Origin: Bacteroidota bacterium
GTDB taxonomy: Bacteria; Bacteroidota; Ignavibacteria; Ignavibacteriales; Ignavibacteriaceae
DNA length: 7,488 nucleotides
Direction of reading: 5' to 3'
Assembly: GCA_024278655.1 (NCBI GenBank)
Contig: JAJRSV010000205.1
Span: forward strand, 1 to 7,488
Shown here one piece after another: positions 1-6,873 of this stretch (its first letter is position 1; every line of letters starts with the position of its first letter). The notes beneath the pieces are model-generated. The model ran no database searches and had not been told where the DNA came from. It was given only the letters and a program-made list of their open reading frames with translations. The translations under genes were made by a program, and so were the position numbers.

Positions 1-562
1 AACTCAACTGCTCCGGATGACGGTTGAAATAGATATACGACGCAGCTTTAACACCTTCGATGTTTCCGCCGTAAGGAAGCAGGTTTAAGTAAAGCTCAAG
101 TATTTCCTTTTTGGAATAATGAAGCTCAAGCTGAACCGCCCGGATGATTTCCACAAACTTGCTTAAGTAGTTTCTTTCTTTCGGTTCAAGCATTCGTGCA
201 ACCTGCATTGTTATGGTAGATGCACCGGAGACTCTCTCGCCTCTTGTTATGTTTGTGTATAATGCCCTCACAATCGAAACAGGATTTACTCCGAAGTGAT
301 AGAAGAAATAATTATCCTCCTTTGCAATTATCGCTTTGATTAAATTCGGAGAAACTTCATCGAGTGTAACATGCATCCGCCATTTATCATCGTCGGTAAG
401 GTAAGCCGTTAAAAGAGTACCGTCGCTTGCAATAATTTCTTTCGAGTAAGATTTTATTCCGGGAACCGGACACATCAAATCGAGCAGGAGCAGTACGACA
501 ACCACTCCCGCAATTATTCTAACCGTTTTGCTTTTGAAAATGTCTTTTATAAAATCAATCAT
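1..562 (-). CDS. pbpC: Penicillin-binding protein 1C, N-terminal part (partial, runs off the left edge)
   Basis: Bifunctional peptidoglycan synthase of the PBP1C type; only the first 187 residues are present. Seen: a short cytoplasmic N-terminus, one membrane anchor at about residues 14-30, then a GT51 glycosyltransferase domain. Motif 1 is KEDNYFFYHFG, with likely catalytic E82. Motif 2 is GASTITMQ at 113-120. Motif 3 has K135 and E138, the likely second acidic residue. Motif 4 is EILELYLNLLPYGGNIEGV at 153-171. The PYGGNIEG version of motif 4 is typical of PBP1C rather than PBP1A or 1B. The transpeptidase and PBP1C C-terminal domains would lie beyond the window. The enzyme polymerises lipid II at the outer face of the inner membrane. 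ATG at 562 is the only standard start near the anchor; no clear Shine-Dalgarno is visible, so translation may depend on the upstream gene, which ends 39 bases away. Family assignment is firm; completeness of the gene is unknown. Confidence 0.93.
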   Translation of the reverse strand, partial: MIDFIKDIFKSKTVRIIAGVVVVLLLLDLMCPVPGIKSYSKEIIASDGTLLTAYLTDDDKWRMHVTLDEVSPNLIKAIIAKEDNYFFYHFGVNPVSIVRALYTNITRGERVSGASTITMQVARMLEPKERNYLSKFVEIIRAVQLELHYSKKEILELYLNLLPYGGNIEGVKAASYIYFNRHPEQLS

Positions 563-581
563 TAGCTCATCGAAAAATTCT

Positions 582-598
582 ATTAAAAAGTTTTTAAT
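582..598. repeat. AT-only perfect palindrome between the two minus-strand genes
   Basis: ATTAAAAA and TTTTTAAT form 8-base arms around a single G, in the 39-base gap between the alpha-2-macroglobulin stop and the pbpC start. The arms contain no G or C and the centre is too short for a good RNA loop, so it is unlikely to be an efficient terminator. It may mark an mRNA processing site or be chance in AT-rich spacer. Confidence 0.4.
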
Positions 599-601
599 GT
601 A

Positions 602-3600
602 TTATCTTTCCCAAACGTTAACCTTGCCAGCACCGTTAAACGAATGAAATTCCCTGTCGTACATCGATTCCGCGCTTATCACGGGCAATTCGAACCTGCC
701 TTGATTAACAACGCGCAGGAGATAATAAAACTCATTCGTCGTTCTTCTTTTCAGCTTCGTAAACAACAGCAAACGATCATCCCTGATATCCATATACTCA
801 ACATTAATCGGAATCCTCGGTTTCCATTGCAGTTCGGTTGATGCGTTGAGCCGCGGGTTTTCAATTTCAAATCCGGATGGAATCATATCGGTAATAACAA
901 TGTTATCAGCCGACCTTTCGAAACCGGTTAGCGAAATCTTGCACACAATCAAATCGCCCTGCGTGAAGTTATTATCTGTTATTTCATCACCTGTTTTATA
1001 ACTGTAGTAAGTTCTGCGCACCTTCATAAACGAATCTGTTTCTTTCACTTTTTCGTTTACCTTAATACCTTCCGAACTCCAGAAGTAATAAACTTCGCCG
1101 CTGCCCGACGCTGCGAGAGATACATTGCCCGAATTAAGCTTATCATCGGTAATAGTTAAATCCTTTCCGGTGAATTTTGTTATCAGAGCATTGCCGGATT
1201 TTATTTCAATATCAACATCCGCATCGGCATTAAGCTTAGCAGCTTTGCCGAGTGCAAGAAACAGGAATGCCCGCTGCTGTGTTGAGTAAACATCATCCGA
1301 TTTTTGCGTAAGATATTTTATCATATACGGAATTTGTGCGCTTGCCGGTTCAACTTCCAGCAGAACATTAAGCATAATAGCATTTGCGCGAACATCCGAA
1401 TCGAAGCTGCCGCCGCTTTCCTGCTGAGGATGAACAGGATTGAACGAGTTGGGAACTATTTCGTAATACGAGTTCCATTTGCCCATCAGCGCATAAGCAC
1501 CTGCAAGCAGATATCGTGTATCGCCGGTTATAAGATGCGGACGCGCTTTGTAGTAATTCATTGTTGCAATATCACCCTTGCCGGCTAACGCAAGCACATA
1601 AAGCGAATAGATGATCTCCTTCTTCGCAATATTTTTGTATGTGCGTCTCGTTCCGGAATAAGTAACGTACGAGTATGCTTCATGGTTCTTCGCCTTTTTC
1701 GAAATATGAGATAGAAGTTTATCCAGAACATTTTTCGAAACATTGAACCCGTTCTTTTGTGCTTCTACCAAAAAGTGAGCAGCGTAAACAGAGCCCCACC
1801 AGTTTGAATACGTTCCTCCGTGCCAGAACGCAAGCGAGCCGTCGTACATCTGCATCGATTCAATCTTTCTTATTCCCTCTTTAACATAATAAACCGGATT
1901 GGTTGTTTTGTAATATTCGGGTGCAACTAACTTTGCAAGCTCTTCAAAGTAAAGCTGCGGGAAAAGCTTCGAGATCGTTTGCTCCAGGCAGCCATGAGGA
2001 TAACCGACAAGATACTTAAGATGCTTTGCGAATTTAACAGCGGGAAATTTACTTATCGTTACTGTAGTATGTTGTGTTCCTTCGAGGAAGCTTGATGGAA
2101 TTCGTAAATTGATTTTTTCTCCCGCTTTAATAGTTCCCGATCCGGTTTCAACAACCAACGGAGATACAGGTCCTACACTAATTTCTATCTCTTCTTTTAC
2201 TGTAGCCGCACCGGATGTTTCGAAAACAATTTTGCCTTTGCCTGTTTGCGGAAGAGCCGTTATATTGAACACAACCTGTCCCGTAGAGTTGGGTGCAACC
2301 GTAACCGATTTTTGCTTAGCCGACGTAACCGACAACGGTCCCTCTACCTTTAACGATACAGTTACTTTCTTTTCTTTTGATGTTGTATTGATAACAGCAA
2401 CAGGTGCGGTTAACGAATCGTTTATCGACAGGAATCTCGGTATCTGCGGTTCGAGAATTATATCGTCGGCAACTTTTATATGCTCTTCCGCCGCACCGAA
2501 TCGTTTACCAGTATAAACAACAGCCATCAATCTTATGTCGCCGTTAAACTGCGGAATGTTTAACTTAACTTTTACAACTCCGCTGCTGTTTGTCTTCTTT
2601 ATCCCGCTCCAGTAAGAAATTAGTTTGAACCTGTTTGCTTTAATTGGGTTGGTTCTTTTACGCAACTGCTCCGACATCTGGTCGCCGCCCGGCGAAGAGC
2701 TTGTCGATACGATTTCCGGCAGCAGAAGTTTATACAAATCATAGCTGTCAACCCTTAACGATTTTTTAGCATACATAAAACTGTACGGATCGGGTGTGCG
2801 GTAATTTTTAATTTGCAATATACCTTCATCAACTGCGGCAAGAGTTACGTAAATATCTTTCAGCGGTTCGGTTTTTATCGTTATTTCCTGTGTGGTTAGC
2901 GGTTTAACTTTTTCCTGCGCCGTAATTGTGACCGACAGGTGGTTCTTCTTTTTAACAACTTTCATCGATGCGAAACCATGACCAACAAGAAACGGAGAAG
3001 TTTTTTCGGGTGAATGCTCTTTGAACAAAGTAGCCGTAACATATACATTCGGCATAAAGTCATCGTTCAACTTTATCTCCAACTCAGCCGATTTGTTTTC
3101 CACTTTCAGATATTCATATTCGATAACTTTATTTCTTTCAACAGTAACCAGCATTTTACCCGAGAACGGAGTCGTGAACAAAATTTTAGCATTCTCACCC
3201 GGCTCATATTCTTCTGTATCGAAAACAATCTCTACCCTTCCCTCTTTATCAACTTCAAACGATGAAGCGGTGGAACTTCCCCAACCGTATGCATAAAAAG
3301 TTTTCCTGTTATAATCTTTGCTGCCCTGCTTATAAACCCTGAACTCATACTTGCCCGATTTTGTTACTGCAAACTGAATATCCTTCGGGTTGGAATCGAA
3401 AGTATAATTCTTTTTCCATTCCACAACCGGTTTCTGTTCGGAAGCGTAATAGTACTGACCCGAATAATTTTTCTTCAGAACCGTTTGCCATTCGTACCGA
3501 ATTAACTCAACTGCGGCTTTGAAGTTTTTAACAGGTTTGTCATTTTTATCGACGGCGGCAACTTTAAATTTCAACTGCTCGTTAGTTCCGAAATAATAGC

Positions 3601-5998
3601 CGGGTGCATTTATTCCTATAAAATAATTTTTAGGAAATATATTGAAGCTTGCTGCACGGACAACGGTCCTTCCGGTAAGATCGAAAACGCTTACATATGC
3701 CGTCCCCTTTACAATGCCGGGACCATTCACCCAATCGGGCACTTTATATTTAATAGTCGTTTGACCCTGCTCATTCAGCTTACCTTCGAGCAATGTGTTT
3801 TCGAAAGAAGATGCAGTGATTGATGAATTCGTAAAATCAAACCTGGGAAAAGTCTTACTTTTGAAAGGTCGGTGAGTTAAAATGATATCTGCTTCGTAGC
3901 GCAGGTTTGCAGCTTTGGCGCCGAACAGAAATTCGGCATCTACATCAACCGAGACAACTTCGCCGGGCATTAACGATTCCTTATCGCTGTTTAAAGTTAC
4001 TCTTATTTTATCGGGAACAAACTCCTCAACGCTGAAACGGTAATTACCGATTAACTGTTCGCTACCCGTGTAAAGCTCCGCAACGTATTCGCCGGTTTGG
4101 GCATAGTCCGGTACATTAAATTCAATATCGAACGAACCTTCTTTATTCAACTCTTTTTTGAATTCATCGAACGTTTTTCCGGTAGGAGAAATTATCTTTA
4201 TTAAAACGGGAATGTCCTGCACAACATCCATTTTATCGCCGCGTACTATTGCAGAGAGATTAACCGACTCGCCGGGACGATAGAGGTTTCGTGCCGAATA
4301 GATGAAGGTATTAAAATTTTCGTTGAACTGAGTCTGTCCGCCAACATCGAAACGCGAGGTTTCTATTCTTGTTTCTCTTAAGTCGATGTAATTAAAATCG
4401 CCGTTATGTTTAACAACAATCAATCTCGGAGTAAAACCTTCAATCTGTCCGGAAACATCTTCAAAAGTTACAACACCTTCGCTGTTTGTTTTGCCTGAAA
4501 GCAAGGTCTGGTTATTACCCGATATCACACTCACCTCTGCGTTATCAATTGCAAGAGCTGTTTTAATCGAGTTAACAAAAACCATTATCTGATCTTTCGA
4601 TGCTTTTGCAATAATACCAAGGTCTGAGAGAGCAATCATTTTAGAGGCACTAATCCATCTGTCATCAGCCGACCTGACTTTTACTACATAAACTCCCTTG
4701 TATTTTTGATTCAATGCATTCGACAGATTAACATTAAACGATTGCAGCCAGTTTTTGCTTTCATCTAATTTTAACTTTTCGGTATAAATCGATTTGCCGT
4801 AGTTGCTCACATAATATGCCGGTGTGTACCATTCGTCGTAATAATCGTAGTAGTAGCTGTATTGATTAAGAAAATGGAGCAGGTTGTTTTCGAATACTTC
4901 GGAGACTTCGATTTCCACTTCATCGATATTAACCGCATTTACCTGCAGATTCTTTTCGCCGCTCAGCATCAGGTATTTGCCTTTCCTGTCCGCAAAGCTT
5001 ATCGAAGGTTTTACGTTTACCATCGAAACAGTTTCCACAAAATCATCTTCTAATTCTCCGCCGTACAAACCGGGTAATCCCTTTTTAATTATCAGTTCAA
5101 CCGTGCGGACATCCGAAAGATCGGTTTCTATTCTGAACTGATTTTCGTTTACGAAAAACTGCAGGCGCTTTTCCGGTTCGGTAGTTACATAATCTTTTAA
5201 CTTACTTTCATCAACGGTTTGCGTAGTGGAAACTTCTATCCAGCCGGTGTTACCGTCGAAGCCGGATGAAACACCCGTAATGGCAAGCCGTGTAACCGGA
5301 GGCAGTGTGGCTTCGAATTTCCTGTCTTCAAACAAACCTTTTTTATTTAATATGGATTTCAATCCCTTCTTAACAACAATCGAAAATTTTTCCTCCTTAT
5401 CCGGCTGTTTCATTTCACCGAAATTAATTGCAACAACTTCAGCTTCATCTTCGGTTACAATATTGAACCCTGGAACCGGCTCACCTTCTCTGCTTACTTT
5501 CAGATAATCTTTCAGTTCCTCCGGCTTGACAGGATAGTTGAAATGTATGTTTGCCTTTACGCTAAGCTTATAGTTTTGATGCGGAATGTTAGTCCAGAAA
5601 AAATCTACTTTGACTACATCAAAATCGGGAGTGTGGAATTCATACGTCTCGAAGTCGGGCGAGTACTTTGCATCGAACAAAACTTTTTCAGTGACTTTTG
5701 CAGAGTAACTTTGAATAGGTTCAAGAGGTGAATCGGGCGAGAAGACAAGCGTGCTGCCTGAAGTCCACTTGAACTTCCCATCTATTTCCGGACTAAACTC
5801 GACGAACTGCTCGTCGAGCCATTTATCCTGCACATCCGGCGGTGCAAGGTCTTCGGAAAATTCGATAACGAAGTTTGTTAATCGCCCTACTTCTCCTGCC
5901 GGCGAAAAATTTTCTATACGAACTGTGTTACCAGGTTCGCAGCTAACTGCAATAAGAAGAGTTAAAATTATTACACTAAGTTTTCTGATCGCGCCCAT
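602..5998 (-). CDS. yfhM: Bacterial alpha-2-macroglobulin family lipoprotein with thioester (YfhM type)
   Basis: Periplasmic, probably membrane-anchored broad-range protease trap. The family captures a protease that cleaves its bait region and links to it through an internal thioester. Seen: signal peptide with lipobox AVSC, so lipidated Cys is C20; an Ig-like first macroglobulin domain at about 28-125; further macroglobulin domains, including the MG hallmark LYRPGESV at 572-579; a bait-region/MG domain from about 920, with YEPGE at 931-935 and the family motif VDEGILQI ending near 1063; the A2M domain around 1128-1200 (W1130, then IPQFNGDIRLMAVVY); the thioester domain with GCLEQ (C1337, Q1340) followed by DGSLAFWHGG; and a C-terminal MG10-like domain (ITDMIPSGFEIENP) ending GKVNVWER. 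Length is 1798 residues, longer than the roughly 1650 of the E. coli protein. ATG 5998 is favoured by GGAGG six bases upstream and by the signal peptide starting there. It lies directly upstream of pbpC, as in many Gram-negative bacteria. Odd points: a stretch with ten Tyr in 380-400 and a Ser/Gly-rich then basic linker at 1098-1125. Confidence 0.97.
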   Translation of the reverse strand: MGAIRKLSVIILTLLIAVSCEPGNTVRIENFSPAGEVGRLTNFVIEFSEDLAPPDVQDKWLDEQFVEFSPEIDGKFKWTSGSTLVFSPDSPLEPIQSYSAKVTEKVLFDAKYSPDFETYEFHTPDFDVVKVDFFWTNIPHQNYKLSVKANIHFNYPVKPEELKDYLKVSREGEPVPGFNIVTEDEAEVVAINFGEMKQPDKEEKFSIVVKKGLKSILNKKGLFEDRKFEATLPPVTRLAITGVSSGFDGNTGWIEVSTTQTVDESKLKDYVTTEPEKRLQFFVNENQFRIETDLSDVRTVELIIKKGLPGLYGGELEDDFVETVSMVNVKPSISFADRKGKYLMLSGEKNLQVNAVNIDEVEIEVSEVFENNLLHFLNQYSYYYDYYDEWYTPAYYVSNYGKSIYTEKLKLDESKNWLQSFNVNLSNALNQKYKGVYVVKVRSADDRWISASKMIALSDLGIIAKASKDQIMVFVNSIKTALAIDNAEVSVISGNNQTLLSGKTNSEGVVTFEDVSGQIEGFTPRLIVVKHNGDFNYIDLRETRIETSRFDVGGQTQFNENFNTFIYSARNLYRPGESVNLSAIVRGDKMDVVQDIPVLIKIISPTGKTFDEFKKELNKEGSFDIEFNVPDYAQTGEYVAELYTGSEQLIGNYRFSVEEFVPDKIRVTLNSDKESLMPGEVVSVDVDAEFLFGAKAANLRYEADIILTHRPFKSKTFPRFDFTNSSITASSFENTLLEGKLNEQGQTTIKYKVPDWVNGPGIVKGTAYVSVFDLTGRTVVRAASFNIFPKNYFIGINAPGYYFGTNEQLKFKVAAVDKNDKPVKNFKAAVELIRYEWQTVLKKNYSGQYYYASEQKPVVEWKKNYTFDSNPKDIQFAVTKSGKYEFRVYKQGSKDYNRKTFYAYGWGSSTASSFEVDKEGRVEIVFDTEEYEPGENAKILFTTPFSGKMLVTVERNKVIEYEYLKVENKSAELEIKLNDDFMPNVYVTATLFKEHSPEKTSPFLVGHGFASMKVVKKKNHLSVTITAQEKVKPLTTQEITIKTEPLKDIYVTLAAVDEGILQIKNYRTPDPYSFMYAKKSLRVDSYDLYKLLLPEIVSTSSSPGGDQMSEQLRKRTNPIKANRFKLISYWSGIKKTNSSGVVKVKLNIPQFNGDIRLMAVVYTGKRFGAAEEHIKVADDIILEPQIPRFLSINDSLTAPVAVINTTSKEKKVTVSLKVEGPLSVTSAKQKSVTVAPNSTGQVVFNITALPQTGKGKIVFETSGAATVKEEIEISVGPVSPLVVETGSGTIKAGEKINLRIPSSFLEGTQHTTVTISKFPAVKFAKHLKYLVGYPHGCLEQTISKLFPQLYFEELAKLVAPEYYKTTNPVYYVKEGIRKIESMQMYDGSLAFWHGGTYSNWWGSVYAAHFLVEAQKNGFNVSKNVLDKLLSHISKKAKNHEAYSYVTYSGTRRTYKNIAKKEIIYSLYVLALAGKGDIATMNYYKARPHLITGDTRYLLAGAYALMGKWNSYYEIVPNSFNPVHPQQESGGSFDSDVRANAIMLNVLLEVEPASAQIPYMIKYLTQKSDDVYSTQQRAFLFLALGKAAKLNADADVDIEIKSGNALITKFTGKDLTITDDKLNSGNVSLAASGSGEVYYFWSSEGIKVNEKVKETDSFMKVRRTYYSYKTGDEITDNNFTQGDLIVCKISLTGFERSADNIVITDMIPSGFEIENPRLNASTELQWKPRIPINVEYMDIRDDRLLLFTKLKRRTTNEFYYLLRVVNQGRFELPVISAESMYDREFHSFNGAGKVNVWER

Positions 5999-6004
5999 TA
6001 AATG

Positions 6005-6009
6005 CCTCC
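6005..6009 (-). promoter_or_regulatory. Strong Shine-Dalgarno of the alpha-2-macroglobulin gene
   Basis: Read on the minus strand, GGAGG sits six bases (CATTTA) before the ATG at 5998. It fixes the start and argues for a host that uses Shine-Dalgarno pairing. Confidence 0.8.
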
Positions 6010-6061
6010 GATAATGATTGAAGTGAAATCGTGCTTGTAAAATATTTAATTCCGATGAAAG

Positions 6062-6089
6062 ATAGTAGAAAAACCTTGAACAAGGTGAA
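6062..6089 (-). promoter_or_regulatory. Candidate sigma-70-type promoter for the alpha-2-macroglobulin/pbpC pair
   Basis: On the minus strand, TTCACC (6089-6084, 4/6 to TTGACA) and TACTAT (6067-6062, 4/6 to TATAAT) are separated by 16 bases. Transcription would start near 6055, giving a leader of about 57 bases that contains the GGAGG site. The match is modest and the region is AT-rich, so this is a weak prediction. Confidence 0.25.
6073..6086. repeat. Inverted repeat ACCTTG-AA-CAAGGT inside the candidate promoter
   Basis: Perfect 6-base arms around two bases. It fills most of the spacer between the candidate -35 and -10 boxes of the leftward promoter, where a repressor or MerR-type regulator would bind. 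The repeat is real in the sequence; an operator role is inference. Confidence 0.35.
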
Positions 6090-6191
6090 TAAAGGCGATA
6101 TCATTTGCTAAAGTAATTCTTAACCGGGTAAGATTCAAAAAAAGTAAGCTGTTTCGGGGAGTATCCGGCTATATAAAAATTAATTTTTTAT

Positions 6192-6202
6192 TTGATAATC
6201 AA
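6192..6202. repeat. Small palindrome TTGAT-A-ATCAA in the divergent intergenic region
   Basis: Five-base perfect arms around one base, just before the candidate -35 box of the rightward gene. The half-sites resemble those of FNR/CRP-family boxes, but those need a four-base gap and this has one, so the family cannot be named. It may be a regulator site or chance. Confidence 0.25.
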
Positions 6203-6231
6203 TTGCCATTAGTTTAGTTTTTTCTTATTCT
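6203..6231 (+). promoter_or_regulatory. Candidate sigma-70-type promoter for the SRPBCC gene
   Basis: TTGCCA (6203-6208, 5/6 to TTGACA) and TATTCT (6226-6231, 4/6 to TATAAT) are separated by 17 bases. The predicted start near 6238 gives a leader of about 20 bases that still includes the AGGA Shine-Dalgarno at 6245-6248. If this start is right, the 5' arm of the overlapping hairpin (6222-6249) would not be transcribed; the two predictions compete. Confidence 0.3.
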
Positions 6232-6249
6232 TATAAAAAAGAATAGGAA
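6222..6249 (+). promoter_or_regulatory. Potential hairpin covering the Shine-Dalgarno of the SRPBCC gene
   Basis: TTCTTATTCTT (6222-6232) pairs with AAGAATAGGAA (6239-6249) over 11 pairs, including one T-G wobble, around the loop ATAAAA. The 3' arm contains AGGA (6245-6248), the ribosome site eight bases before ATG 6257. If the transcript starts upstream of 6222, the AU-rich stem would mask the site and could melt with heat or be opened by a factor. The pairing is seen; function depends on the unknown transcription start. Confidence 0.35.
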
Positions 6250-6256
6250 TTTATAA

Positions 6257-6658
6257 ATGGATGAAATAAGAATCTCAGAAACTTTTCCCGTAAGCGCTAA
6301 GCGCCTGTTCGATGCATGGCTCGACAGTGACGAGCATTCGGCATTTACAGGAATGAAAGCCGATATCAAACCGCTGCAGGGAACACCGTTTGTTGTTGCC
6401 GACGGTTATATAAAAGGAAACAACGTTAAGCTGCAGCCGTACGGCAGAATTGTTCAGTCGTGGCGTGCATCCGATTTCCCCAAAAGCAGTCCTAACTCAA
6501 CACTGGAAATATTGTTTGAAAAAGTGAGTGAAGGAACCAAGCTAACAATTATACACAACCATCTGCCAAAAGACCAGATAAAGGAATACGAGTCGGGCTG
6601 GAAGAAATACTACTTCAAGCCGATGAAAAAATATTTTAAGAAGAACAAGAAAAAATAA
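6257..6658 (+). CDS. SRPBCC/Aha1 C-terminal-like (AHSA1) domain protein
   Basis: Small cytoplasmic protein of 133 residues with one helix-grip (START-like) domain and no signal peptide. Seen: the N-terminal strand and helix IRISETFPVSAKRLFDAWLDS (residues 4-24), the EHSAFTG turn (26-32), the DGYIKGNNVKLQPYGRIVQSWR core (49-70), the acidic strand LEILFEKVSEGTKLTIIHN (83-101), and the C-terminal helix GWKKYYFKPMKKYFK (114-128). The GW..YYF...K..F pattern is shared with the C-terminal domain of eukaryotic Aha1, the Hsp90 ATPase activator. Bacterial homologues are mostly uncharacterised and may bind hydrophobic ligands or proteins; a role with HtpG is only a possibility. The length is that of the single domain. 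The tail is very basic (KKNKKK), which is unusual and could touch nucleic acid or acidic lipid. ATG 6257 has AGGA eight bases upstream. It diverges from the alpha-2-macroglobulin gene with 258 bases between starts, and no shared role is evident. Confidence 0.9.
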   Translation: MDEIRISETFPVSAKRLFDAWLDSDEHSAFTGMKADIKPLQGTPFVVADGYIKGNNVKLQPYGRIVQSWRASDFPKSSPNSTLEILFEKVSEGTKLTIIHNHLPKDQIKEYESGWKKYYFKPMKKYFKKNKKK

Positions 6659-6873
6659 AAAAGGATTGATTATTCTTTCCGGTTAAATTTCACTCACTTA
6701 ATTCTTCATTCCCATCAAAATATAACACGACTATATTAACGGGTAGGGTGAGCCGTTTGTCACGTTTCTTTTCTAAAATAAATACTATATTTATGGATTA
6801 ATTATTTAACAGATTTCAAAAAAAAACATTTTTACGAATAATTAATTTAAACACCGGCAACGTTGCAAAATCA
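6659..6873. other. AT-rich intergenic region without a supported gene
   Basis: 215 bases between the SRPBCC stop and the TTG start of the Sel1 gene. A weak stem, AACGG (6738-6742) with CCGTT (6753-6757), is followed by a T-rich but interrupted tract and could be a poor terminator. TTGTCA (6757-6762) resembles a -35 box, but no -10 lies at normal spacing (TACTAT at 6783 is 20 bases away, TATATT at 6786 is 23). A run of nine A lies at 6818-6826. No RNA gene is recognisable. Confidence 0.5.

Noticed and set aside
644..841. 65-residue plus-strand open frame
   Set aside because: Antisense shadow of the conserved C-terminal domain of the alpha-2-macroglobulin; low-complexity translation.
2109..2516. 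135-residue plus-strand open frame opposite the alpha-2-macroglobulin gene
   Set aside because: It lies wholly antisense to well-conserved macroglobulin domains, its translation resembles no known family, and no ribosome site or separate codon pattern supports it.
5226..5507. 93-residue plus-strand open frame
   Set aside because: Antisense shadow over the N-terminal macroglobulin domains, Ser/Pro-rich as expected from reverse reading of charged codons.
6192..6202. FNR/CRP box
   Set aside because: Half-sites match, but the spacing is one base instead of four.
6191..6217. Bacteroidetes-type promoter (TTTG with TAnnTTTG)
   Set aside because: TTTG at 6191 and TAGTTTAG at 6210 are only 15 bases apart instead of about 19-20, and the second box has a mismatch.
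6738..6775. Stem AACGG/CCGTT followed by a T-rich stretch as a terminator for the SRPBCC gene
   Set aside because: Only five pairs around a ten-base loop, and the T tract is broken by GTCACG. Too weak to list as a terminator.
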